Assembly: GCA_002309805.1 (NCBI GenBank)
Contig: DBYJ01000028.1
Location: forward strand, 11,539 to 21,429
Length of the DNA stretch: 9,891 nucleotides
DNA from: Bacteroidales bacterium UBA1189
GTDB lineage: Bacteria; Bacteroidota; Bacteroidia; Bacteroidales; Bacteroidaceae
Reading direction: 5' to 3'
The first letter of the stretch is position 1, and each line of letters opens with the position of its first letter. The translations under genes and the position numbers were made by a program. This document shows positions 1 through 7,084 of this stretch, piece by piece. The notes beneath the pieces are model-generated. The model ran no database searches, was not told where the DNA came from, and worked only from the letters and a program-made list of their open reading frames with translations.

Positions 1-1861
1 GGGCACCCCGCTGCCCATCTGGCGTAATGCCGAGACGCGCGAGGAGTTGTGCATCGGTAGCGTGGAGGAACTCTACGAGGAGATAGAGCGTAGCGTGGCT
101 GCCGGTTTCATGAAGGAGAATCCCTACAAAAAGGCGGGCTTTGTGCCTGGCGTCTATACGGCGGAGAACTACGACAAAATCGACCTCCATCGTCCCTATG
201 TCGATGATATCATCCTCTGCTCGCCTACGGGTAAGCCCATGAAGCGCGAAACGGACCTCATCGACGTGTGGTTCGACAGCGGCGCTATGCCCTTCGCCCA
301 GATGCACTATCCCTTCGAGAACAAGGAACTCGTTGATAGCGGCGCCGTCTATCCCGCCGACTTTATCGCCGAGGGCGTCGACCAGACGCGCGGATGGTTC
401 TTCACCCTCCATGCCATCAGCACGATGGTGAAGCACTCCGTGGCCTACAAGGCCGTCATCAGCAACGGCTTGGTGCTCGACAAGAACGGCGCCAAGATGT
501 CGAAGCGACTGGGCAATGCCGTCGATCCCTTCGGCGCCATCGGCAAGTACGGCGCCGATGCCGTCAGGTGGTACATGATTACCAACTCCAGCCCTTGGGA
601 CAACCTGAAGTTCGACGAAAAGGGCGTCACGGACGTCATCGGCAAGTTCTTCGGCACGCTCCACAACACTTACAAATTCTTTGCTCCCTACGCCAACCTC
701 GACGGTTTCCGCTACGCCGAACGGGAGGTGCCCGTCAGCGAGCGCCCCGAGATTGACCGCTGGATACTGAGCGAACTCAATTCGCTCATCCGTAGCGTCG
801 ATGCCTGCTACGCCGACTACGAGCCGACGAAGGCGGGACGCCTCATCAGCGACTTTGTAACCGATAACCTCAGTAACTGGTACGTCCGCCTCTGCCGCAA
901 GCGCTTCTGGGGCGCAGGCTACACCGAAGATAAGCTGGCTGCTTACCAGACGCTTTACGTCTGTCTGGAAACCGTCGCCCGCCTGATGGCGCCCATCGCT
1001 CCGTTCTATGCCGACAAGCTCTATACCGACCTCGTTAGCGTCACAGGACGCGACGATGTGTGTAGCGTTCACCTCGCCCGCTTCCCCGAAGCCGACGAGA
1101 ACGTTATCGACCGCGAGCTGGAACTTCGCATGGAGCTGGCACAGAAGGTGTCGTCGATGGGTCTTGCCCTGCGCAAGAAAGTGAACATCATCGTCAAGCA
1201 GCCGCTTCAGAAGCTGATGATTCCCGCCACGGGTGAGATGAAGACCCGTCTGGAAGCCGTGGGTGCGCTCATCATGAACGAGGTGAACGTAAAGGAAATC
1301 GACTTTGTGGAGGGTGCTGAGGGCATTCTGGTAAAGAAGGTGAAGTGCAACTTCAAGGTGCTGGGCAAGAAGTTCGGCCCGTTGATGAAGCAGGTGGCTG
1401 TGGCCGTCTCCTCGATGACGCAGGCGCAGATAGCCCAGTTGGAGGCTGACGGACGCATCACCCTCCCGCTCCCTGAGACGACGCAGTTGGCAGAAATTGA
1501 GTCTGACGAAGTGGAAATCTACAGCGAGGATATTCCTGGCTGGGTGGTAGCCAACGAGGGCGTGCTGACTGTGGCGCTCGACATCGTTGTTACCGAGGAG
1601 TTGCGCCTTGAAGGCCTGGCCCGCGAACTGGTGAGCAAGATACAGAACATCCGCAAGGCCAGCGGCTTTGAGATCAGCGACCGTATCCGCATCCGCCTTA
1701 CGTCGGATGCACGGCTCGATGCTTCCGTTGCGGCCCATCGCGACTACATCTGCGGACAGGTGTTGGCCGATAGCCTCGACATCTGCGCCGCTGTTAGCGA
1801 TACCGCCGAGGAACTCGCCTTCGACGACTTCACCGTCAAGGCAGAAGTGGAGAAGATATAG
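1..1861 (+). CDS. ileS: Isoleucyl-tRNA synthetase, C-terminal part (5' truncated by window)
   Basis: Cytoplasmic class I aminoacyl-tRNA synthetase that charges tRNA-Ile. The reading frame is open from the window edge (first full codon at base 2), so about 619 residues of a protein usually above 1,000 residues are present and the HIGH-motif end is missing. Visible landmarks, in fragment numbering: GTPLPIW at the start, DVWFDSG near residue 88, TRGWFF, and the KMSKS-type loop written KMSKR at residues 165-169 (bases 494-508). An anticodon-binding helical domain follows, then a long C-terminal extension with EELRLEGLARELVSKIQ. I see no Cys4 zinc cluster at the C-terminus. KMSKR and the extension suggest the eukaryote-like IleS2 form; that is inference. 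A TTG at base 47 is only an internal codon. It is probably the first gene of a cluster running to base 4001. The family assignment is very secure. Confidence 0.97.
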   Translation, partial: GTPLPIWRNAETREELCIGSVEELYEEIERSVAAGFMKENPYKKAGFVPGVYTAENYDKIDLHRPYVDDIILCSPTGKPMKRETDLIDVWFDSGAMPFAQMHYPFENKELVDSGAVYPADFIAEGVDQTRGWFFTLHAISTMVKHSVAYKAVISNGLVLDKNGAKMSKRLGNAVDPFGAIGKYGADAVRWYMITNSSPWDNLKFDEKGVTDVIGKFFGTLHNTYKFFAPYANLDGFRYAEREVPVSERPEIDRWILSELNSLIRSVDACYADYEPTKAGRLISDFVTDNLSNWYVRLCRKRFWGAGYTEDKLAAYQTLYVCLETVARLMAPIAPFYADKLYTDLVSVTGRDDVCSVHLARFPEADENVIDRELELRMELAQKVSSMGLALRKKVNIIVKQPLQKLMIPATGEMKTRLEAVGALIMNEVNVKEIDFVEGAEGILVKKVKCNFKVLGKKFGPLMKQVAVAVSSMTQAQIAQLEADGRITLPLPETTQLAEIESDEVEIYSEDIPGWVVANEGVLTVALDIVVTEELRLEGLARELVSKIQNIRKASGFEISDRIRIRLTSDARLDASVAAHRDYICGQVLADSLDICAAVSDTAEELAFDDFTVKAEVEKI

Positions 1862-1862
1862 G

Positions 1863-1962
1863 AAAATTAAAAATTAGGAACCGATGGAGCAGCGAGAGCA
1901 AAGTCAAATTTGTTTGAACTATGCCGAGTCGCGACAGAGGTAGAACGAAGTTCAATTAGGAA
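1863..1962. repeat. Repeat-like spacer between ileS and the DksA-like gene
   Basis: The 117-bp gap begins with two tandem AAAATTA heptamers (1863-1876). The 9-mer AATTAGGAA occurs at 1872-1880 and again at 1954-1962, bracketing about 73 bp. Inside the bracket are the palindromes CAAATTTG (1905-1912) and GTCGCGAC (1928-1935) and an inverted repeat TTGAACT (1914-1920) / AGTTCAA (1949-1955). No Bacteroidetes -7 promoter box is visible, so the downstream gene may be read from ileS. The 9-bp direct repeats look like a target duplication around a small non-coding element, but this is inference and no second copy lies in the window. Confidence 0.4.
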
Positions 1963-1978
1963 TAAAAACTATACCGCT

Positions 1979-2362
1979 ATGGCAGAGAAAACCCGTTATT
2001 CTGACGCCGAACTCGAAGAGTTCCGCGCCATCATTCTGGAGAAGTTAGAGCTGGCCAAGAGAGACTACGAGAACCTGAAAGACAGTCTGATGAATAAAGA
2101 CAACGACGATCAGGATACCGCCCCCACCTACAAAGTATTGGAGGAGGGTGCCAACACTTTGGCCAAGGAGGAAACCATGCGTCTGGCTCAGCGCCAGATG
2201 AAGTTTATCAACGATCTGCAGGCAGCTCTCGTACGCATCGAGAACAAGACCTACGGCATCTGCAAGGTGACGGGCAAACTGATTCCGGCCGAACGTCTCC
2301 GCGCCGTGCCCCATGCCACCATGAGTATTGAGGCTAAGCAAGCTTCCAAGAAACGCCGCTGA
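1979..2362 (+). CDS. TraR/DksA-family RNA polymerase-binding regulator
   Basis: A 127-residue protein. DksA-family proteins insert a coiled coil into the RNA polymerase secondary channel and, with ppGpp, reset transcription of rRNA and biosynthetic genes. Residues 8-88 are strongly helical and charged, and the tip carries D43-D-Q-D46-T-A48, matching the DxxDxA motif of DksA. The C-terminal zinc-finger region (YGICKVTGKLIPAERL, residues 92-107) keeps only C95; the other three Cys positions are Thr or other residues, so zinc binding looks lost. The ATG at 1979 (MAEKTRYSDAELEEF) is chosen because an in-frame TTG at 1910 would translate repeat-like spacer. The stop codon overlaps the lspA start as TGATG, suggesting translational coupling. 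The family is secure; equivalence to E. coli DksA is not shown. Confidence 0.92.
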   Translation: MAEKTRYSDAELEEFRAIILEKLELAKRDYENLKDSLMNKDNDDQDTAPTYKVLEEGANTLAKEETMRLAQRQMKFINDLQAALVRIENKTYGICKVTGKLIPAERLRAVPHATMSIEAKQASKKRR

Positions 2363-2997
2363 TGAAGACGGGGAAGAAAAACGACGTCCTGCTGGTCTCC
2401 ATTCTGGCCTCCCTTTTGCTCGTTATCGACCAGGTCCTCAAGATTCTGGTCAAGACGAACATGCGGCTTTACGAAAGCATCCACATTACCGATTGGTTCT
2501 ACATTTATTTCACGGAGAACAACGGTATGGCTTTTGGAATGGAGCTATTTGGCAAACTGTTCCTTACTTCGTTCCGCATTATTGCTGTAGCCTTTATCAT
2601 CTGGTATTTGGTGAAGATTGTGGGTAAGGGCTTTCCGAAGGGCTATCTGGTTGCCGTCAGCCTGATTATTGCCGGTGCTGCGGGGAATATTATCGACTGC
2701 CTCTTTTACGGCGAGCTTTTCAACGTCAGCACGCCGCAAAGCGTGGCTTCGTTCGTGCCGTGGGGAAACGGCTATTCGGGATTGTTCTACGGCAAAGTGG
2801 TTGATATGCTTTACTTCCCCCTTGTGGAATGGGATTGGCCATCGTGGGTGCCTCTGCTTGCAGGCAAGCACTTTATCTTCTTTAGCCCTATCTTCAACTT
2901 CGCCGATTCGTGCATTACCGTGGGGCTCTTCATGGTCATCCTTTTCTTCAACCGCTGCCTTAGCCTCACACCTCCCGTCCGTCATCGGAAGCATTAA
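2362..2997 (+). CDS. lspA: Lipoprotein signal peptidase II (LspA)
   Basis: An inner-membrane aspartic peptidase that cleaves the signal peptide of diacylglyceryl-modified prolipoproteins before the lipobox Cys. The protein is 211 residues with four hydrophobic segments (about 8-27, 67-87, 95-112, 175-197). Family motifs are present in order: DQVLK at 23-27, ENNGMAFGM at 52-60, GAAGNIID at 105-112, and the two catalytic aspartates in KVVDM (D148) and FNFADS (D182). It is longer than the roughly 165-residue E. coli enzyme because of a segment at about 118-170 between the GN motif and the last helix, which I take to be normal for Bacteroidales. The start overlaps the preceding stop codon by one base. 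The next gene begins 11 bp downstream and encodes a likely substrate. Confidence 0.97.
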   Translation: MKTGKKNDVLLVSILASLLLVIDQVLKILVKTNMRLYESIHITDWFYIYFTENNGMAFGMELFGKLFLTSFRIIAVAFIIWYLVKIVGKGFPKGYLVAVSLIIAGAAGNIIDCLFYGELFNVSTPQSVASFVPWGNGYSGLFYGKVVDMLYFPLVEWDWPSWVPLLAGKHFIFFSPIFNFADSCITVGLFMVILFFNRCLSLTPPVRHRKH

Positions 2998-3008
2998 CAA
3001 CAGAAAAA

Positions 3009-4001
3009 ATGAAAAAAAGAATGTCCCGTATGCAGCGCTCTAAAAGCAAAGCATTTTCCTTTTCTTTTTTCATTCTTCATTTTTCATTGTTATTCCTGTT
3101 TGTTGGTTGTAAGGTAGAACGGCCGAAGGAGGTGCTTCCGCCGTCGAAAATGGAGGATGTGCTCTACGACTATCATCTGGCGCAGGTGATGGGTGGCGAG
3201 ATGACGGGAGAGAATATGTACAAGCGCGGACTCTACATCGACTACGTCTTTAACAAACACCACATTACCCGCGCACAACTCGACTCGTCGCTGGTGTGGT
3301 ATGCTCGTAACCCGAAGGAACTTTCTGCGATTTACGAACGGCTGACTGCCCGTAATGAGCGCGAAATGGAGTACATCAAACAGCGTCAGTCCATGGTGTC
3401 GGTACGTGGTGCGCAGCCAATAGAGGGTGATTCGGCTGACCTTTGGTATGAAAGCCGTCACTTTATCCTGACGCCTACGCCACTTGACAACTATCGTTCT
3501 GTGTCTATTCCTTTCGACGCCAATTTCCATAAATGCGATACTATTCGTTGGACGTGCGACGTGGTGTTTATTCCTTTTGAAGGAGATTCAACAAGAAAGG
3601 CTGTCGCCAGTCTGATTGTGCGTTACGCGAATGATTCCACCCTTGCTCGCGACGTAGTGGTGACAGAGGGCACACCGGTGAGCATTACGTTGCATAATTC
3701 GGATTCCGTCAACGTGAAGAATGTCACGGCAGGCGTTTACTTCCAGAGCAAAACCCACTCCGACCATCTTGTGGTTGCCCACAACCAATTGATGCGTTAT
3801 CACACGCTGCCCCCGAAGGACACAACAACGATTGTCTCTGCTGCAGCTGATACCTCGTCCGTCTCGAAGAAAGGGCGCGCTTCTAAAAAGACGCGGACAA
3901 AAAGTGTGAAGTCTTCATCAAAGGAAGAGAAAAAAGAAGCCGTTCCTCCGAAGAAGAACGTGAAACAGCCGGAGAATGTACGTCAGACTATTGAAGAATA
4001 A
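3009..4001 (+). CDS. DUF4296-family lipoprotein
   Basis: A 330-residue predicted lipoprotein of unknown function. A basic N-terminus and a Phe/Leu-rich hydrophobic stretch (residues 15-31) lead to a lipobox-like F31-V-G-C34; Phe at -3 is unusual but tolerated. Residues about 37-125 (ERPKEVLPPSKMEDVLYDYH and onward) resemble the DUF4296 domain found almost only in Bacteroidetes. The middle part (about 140-275) looks beta-rich. The tail from about 283 is low-complexity and very basic (SKKGRASKKTRTK, then a KEEKKE run), probably disordered. ATG at 3009 is used because it sits 11 bp after lspA with an A-rich leader; Met5 or Met8 are possible. The position after lspA fits a lipoprotein processed by its neighbour. 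Only 12 bp separate its stop codon from the convergent methyltransferase gene. Confidence 0.9.
   Translation: MKKRMSRMQRSKSKAFSFSFFILHFSLLFLFVGCKVERPKEVLPPSKMEDVLYDYHLAQVMGGEMTGENMYKRGLYIDYVFNKHHITRAQLDSSLVWYARNPKELSAIYERLTARNEREMEYIKQRQSMVSVRGAQPIEGDSADLWYESRHFILTPTPLDNYRSVSIPFDANFHKCDTIRWTCDVVFIPFEGDSTRKAVASLIVRYANDSTLARDVVVTEGTPVSITLHNSDSVNVKNVTAGVYFQSKTHSDHLVVAHNQLMRYHTLPPKDTTTIVSAAADTSSVSKKGRASKKTRTKSVKSSSKEEKKEAVPPKKNVKQPENVRQTIEE
3069..3096 (+). repeat. Heptamer repeat inside signal-peptide coding sequence
   Basis: Three adjacent 7-bp units, TTCATTC, TTCATTT and TTCATTG (3069-3089), are followed by a degenerate fourth, TTATTCC. They encode most of the hydrophobic core of the DUF4296 lipoprotein signal peptide. 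A change by one unit would shift the frame; three units would not. The copies are few and imperfect. Confidence 0.55.
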
Positions 4002-4013
4002 TCCGTATTTTGT

Positions 4014-4781
4014 TTATTGAAAAGCCCTCCGGCGGAACTCTGCGCAGGTGATGGCTGTGGCAATGGCGACGTTGAGCGATTCGCCCGTTGTGGCATTGGC
4101 GGGGTGGGGAGGAATGAATAGCTTTTCCGTCACAAAACGGCTGACGGCAGGCGAGATGCCCTTTCCCTCGTTGCCCATAATGATAAGGCCGTTTGATGAG
4201 AGCGGATGGCGGTAGATGTTTTCCCCCTCAAGGAATGTGCCATAGACAGGGGTTCCCGCAGGACGCTGGGCGAGGAAAGAGGGCAAGTCGGTATAATTGA
4301 CGCTAACGCGGGCAATGGAGCCCATGGTCGCCTGTACCACCTTGGGGCTAAAGGCATCGGCTGTGCCTGGTGAGCAGATAACCTGTCGGATGCCGAACCA
4401 ATCGGCTGTGCGGATGATTGTGCCGAGATTCCCCGGATCCTGCACATCGTCCAAAACCAAAGATAACTCTGCTCCCACTTGTTGGCTTGTTAACTTATTT
4501 ACTTGCTGACCCTCCCTTTCAAATACCCCCAGCACCTCTTGCGGCGTTTTCAGGAAACTGGCTTTTGCCAGTTCGTCGTCTGTGACCTCAATAATCTCGG
4601 TGTGGGCAGGAACGGCTCCGTGCTCCAACCACGTCCTCGTCGCAACGATAAAGCGGGGCGTGAAGTAGGGTAGCAGGTCACCAACAACCTTTGGCCCTTC
4701 GGCTACGAAGAGGCCTTCTGACTGGCGGTTTTTCTTTAGTTCCAGCGAACGGATGAGTTTTAACTTGGCTTTACTGAGCAT
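4014..4781 (-). CDS. TrmH/SpoU-family RNA 2'-O-methyltransferase
   Basis: Transfers methyl from S-adenosylmethionine to a ribose 2'-OH of rRNA or tRNA; the exact nucleotide cannot be read from sequence. The protein is 255 residues. The N-terminal substrate-binding domain (about 1-90, with SEGLFVAEGPKVV at 21-33) is joined by a linker to the trefoil-knot SPOUT domain. The three SpoU motifs are clear: DDVQDPGNLGTIIRTADW (111-128, with N118 and R124), IMGNEGKGISP (201-211), and SLNVAIATAI (235-244) with CAEFRRR after it. The ATG at 4781 is chosen because homologous-looking sequence starts at MLSKAKLKLIRS; an upstream in-frame start at 4934 would run into the divergent tamL gene and add a Phe/Ser-rich stretch. 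The linker (residues 92-102) carries a DNA octamer repeat. No clear leftward promoter box is seen. Confidence 0.95.
   Translation of the reverse strand: MLSKAKLKLIRSLELKKNRQSEGLFVAEGPKVVGDLLPYFTPRFIVATRTWLEHGAVPAHTEIIEVTDDELAKASFLKTPQEVLGVFEREGQQVNKLTSQQVGAELSLVLDDVQDPGNLGTIIRTADWFGIRQVICSPGTADAFSPKVVQATMGSIARVSVNYTDLPSFLAQRPAGTPVYGTFLEGENIYRHPLSSNGLIIMGNEGKGISPAVSRFVTEKLFIPPHPANATTGESLNVAIATAITCAEFRRRAFQ
4477..4508. repeat. Degenerate 8-bp tandem repeat in methyltransferase linker
   Basis: Four contiguous octamers read on the + strand: ACTTGTTG, GCTTGTTA, ACTTATTT, ACTTGCTG (consensus ACTTGTTR). On the coding strand they produce the 8-residue periodicity QQVNKLTS-QQV at residues 92-102, between the N-terminal domain and the SPOUT domain. 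Eight is not a multiple of three, so three units (24 bp) are needed to repeat the peptide, as observed. Confidence 0.6.
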
Positions 4782-4840
4782 TTCGGCCGCGAATTTAATA
4801 AAAAAGAAGATAGGAAGGATGGAAAATGAAAAAAAAGCGC

Positions 4841-4848
4841 TAATTTTG
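4841..4848 (+). promoter_or_regulatory. Bacteroidetes -7 promoter element for tamL
   Basis: TAATTTTG at 4841-4848 matches the TAnnTTTG -7 box of Bacteroidetes primary sigma promoters. The expected TTTG about 20 bp upstream is not recognisable (the bases there are GGAT). Transcription would begin near 4855, giving a short leader of about 13 bases before the ATG at 4868. It lies in the 86-bp divergent gap between the RNA methyltransferase and tamL. Confidence 0.55.
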
Positions 4849-4867
4849 CAAGAACTTTTCGGATAGC

Positions 4868-7072
4868 ATGAGTAGAAGGGTGAAAAGAGTACGTTGGATG
4901 AGTGGAGTAGTGCTTGTGGTACTGCTCCTTTCATCGTGCAGCGTCAACAAATTCCTGCCTGATGACGGCTATCTGCTTGATGAGGTAGAGATGGTGTCGA
5001 CAGATAAGAAGGTGCCTGCCTCGTCGTACAAAAGTCAGGTGTTACAACGCCCCAACACCCGCCTTCTGGGACTTGTGCGTTGGCCGATGCATCTCTATTG
5101 CCTTTCAGGGAAGGCGGATAACTACGTGAACCGAACCATCCGCAAACTGGGCGAAAAACCTCGTATCTACAATGCTGCCCAAACCGAACAAAGTACCCTC
5201 AACATCCGCCGAAACTTGGTCAGCAAGGGCTATTTGAAAGCTAACGTGGCCTCAGAAACCACGACTAAGGGACGCAAGGCGAAGGTGACCTATACCATCG
5301 ACCCGGGGGGATTGTACACGGTGCGCTCCATCCGCTGGATGGGTAGGGATTCCGAACTGCTGGACTGCGTGTTGGCTGACACGGCAAACTCTCTGCTCGC
5401 GCGTCAAATGCCCTTTAATTCGACTGTGCTTGACAACGAACGCCTTCGTATCACAGACCTCCTTCACAATCAGGGGTTCTATACCTTCCAGAAAGACAAT
5501 ATCTACTTTACGGCAGATACCGCGCGTGGAAGCACGGACGTTGACCTTCAAGTGCATGTCAGGACCAGCTTCAAACGCTACACTATCGATAGCGTCCGTT
5601 ACGAGATGAGCGACTATCCCTTCATGCGTCAGCGCTTGCTGGAGAGTCATTCCCTCATTCGTCCTGGACAGATCTACAATGCCCAACGCGTAAAGGGGAC
5701 GTACCGCTCGTTCTCCCGCTTTGGCGCAGTAAAGTATACGAATATCAACTTCACCGAGACGTCCGACAGCACACTCTCGTGCCTTATCTCTGTGTCGCCT
5801 GCCAAGCGCATGTCCGTCAGTCTAGAATTAGACGGTACCAATACCGCTGGCGACCTTGGTGTGTCAACAGCGCTTTCCTTTACGAACCGCAACCTGTTCC
5901 ACGGCTCGGAGCTGCTTACTCTTAAGCTCCGTGGTGCCTATGAGACCATCACCCAGCTACAGGACTATTCTGGTGACCATTATATCGAGTACGGCGCCGA
6001 TATGGGGCTGAACTTCCCAAAGCTCATCCTCCCCTTCGTCACCGACCGCTTCCAAGCACGTAGCCGCGCCTCCACCCAGCTCGATTTCGGATGGAACTCG
6101 CAGGACCGCCCTGAATTTACCCGTCGTGTCCTCTCGGCCGGTTGGGGCTTCCTTTGGAACAGTTCGCGTAATCTCCAACACCGATTCGACTTGCTTGGCG
6201 TCAACTTCGTCTCCGTGCCCGTCAAGGATCAGTACTTCATCGACAATTATCTCAACCAGTATAATAGCCGTAATTCCATCCTCAAGTTCAATTATGAGGA
6301 TCTCTTCATCATGCGCACGGGCTATTCGTTCTACTACAACTCCATGCCCACGTTGGTGGACCGTAACTCTTTCTTCGCCTACTATTCGTTGCGTGCCGGC
6401 ATTGAGACGGCGGGCAACCTGCTATACGGCCTTTCGCACCTCACCCATGCTGCGCAGGATTCCCTCGGGCAGTATCGCGTGGGCGGTATTGCCTATGCTC
6501 AGTATGTAAAAGGCGACTTTAGTTGGACAGTTAACTTCAACATCAACCAGCGCAACAGCATTGTGACCCATCTCGCGGCGGGTGTTGCCTTCCCCTATGG
6601 GAATGCGCGCATGCTCCCCTTTGAGAAACGCTATTACGCGGGTGGCGCCAACAACGTGCGAGGATGGTCACTCCGCAGCCTCGGCCCAGGCAGCTACGTC
6701 ACGCGCGATGGCACCATCGACTACATCAACCAATCAGGTGACATGCGCCTTTTCGGCAGTATCGAGTATCGTCCTCACCTCTTCTGGAAGATTGATGGCG
6801 CTCTCTTTGTCGATGCCGGCAACATCTGGACCATATATGACTACGATGACCAACCAGGCGGGCAATTCCACCCCGATGCCTTCTGGCGTCAGATTGCTGT
6901 GGCCTATGGTGCCGGTGTGCGCCTTGACCTCAGCTTCATCGTCGTTCGTTTCGATGCGGGCATGAAGGCCATCAACCCCGCTTATGCCAGCGGTCCCCAG
7001 CGTTATCCCATTGTGAATCCTAACTTCAAGCGCGATTTCGCCTGGCATTTCGCCGTTGGCTATCCATTCTAG
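4868..7072 (+). CDS. tamL: TamL-type Omp85 outer-membrane lipoprotein
   Basis: An outer-membrane beta-barrel protein of the BamA/TamA superfamily, 734 residues. TamL is the lipidated TamA counterpart in Bacteroidetes, thought to work with periplasm-spanning TamB in outer-membrane assembly. The signal peptide (basic RRVKRVR, then a Val/Leu core) ends in lipobox L21-S-S-C24; no acidic surface-export signal follows the Cys. The next segment begins NKFLPDDGYLLDEV, typical of this family, and residues about 30-300 look like POTRA-type repeats. The barrel fills the C-terminal half. It carries the conserved Omp85 loop motif V597-R-G-W600 in GGANNVRGW and ends in YPF, an aromatic terminal residue as expected for barrel insertion. 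The hydrolase gene follows 12 bp downstream. No tamB-like gene is in the window. A general BamA-like role remains possible. Confidence 0.93.
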   Translation: MSRRVKRVRWMSGVVLVVLLLSSCSVNKFLPDDGYLLDEVEMVSTDKKVPASSYKSQVLQRPNTRLLGLVRWPMHLYCLSGKADNYVNRTIRKLGEKPRIYNAAQTEQSTLNIRRNLVSKGYLKANVASETTTKGRKAKVTYTIDPGGLYTVRSIRWMGRDSELLDCVLADTANSLLARQMPFNSTVLDNERLRITDLLHNQGFYTFQKDNIYFTADTARGSTDVDLQVHVRTSFKRYTIDSVRYEMSDYPFMRQRLLESHSLIRPGQIYNAQRVKGTYRSFSRFGAVKYTNINFTETSDSTLSCLISVSPAKRMSVSLELDGTNTAGDLGVSTALSFTNRNLFHGSELLTLKLRGAYETITQLQDYSGDHYIEYGADMGLNFPKLILPFVTDRFQARSRASTQLDFGWNSQDRPEFTRRVLSAGWGFLWNSSRNLQHRFDLLGVNFVSVPVKDQYFIDNYLNQYNSRNSILKFNYEDLFIMRTGYSFYYNSMPTLVDRNSFFAYYSLRAGIETAGNLLYGLSHLTHAAQDSLGQYRVGGIAYAQYVKGDFSWTVNFNINQRNSIVTHLAAGVAFPYGNARMLPFEKRYYAGGANNVRGWSLRSLGPGSYVTRDGTIDYINQSGDMRLFGSIEYRPHLFWKIDGALFVDAGNIWTIYDYDDQPGGQFHPDAFWRQIAVAYGAGVRLDLSFIVVRFDAGMKAINPAYASGPQRYPIVNPNFKRDFAWHFAVGYPF

Positions 7073-7084
7073 CAAATAAGTAAT

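Noticed and set aside
1910..1978. TTG-initiated N-terminal extension of the DksA-like gene
   Set aside because: It translates the repeat-like spacer; the family-like sequence starts at the ATG at 1979.
3069..3096. Confident phase-variation switch in the lipoprotein signal peptide
   Set aside because: Only three imperfect units; too short to claim slippage, so kept as a low-interest observation.
4002..4013. Terminator between the convergent DUF4296 and RNA methyltransferase genes
   Set aside because: Only 12 bp with no hairpin; any terminator would have to lie inside the opposing gene.
4782..4934. Longer start of the RNA methyltransferase at 4934
   Set aside because: It would overlap the start of tamL and add 51 residues unlike the family; the ATG at 4781 fits the SpoU N-terminus.
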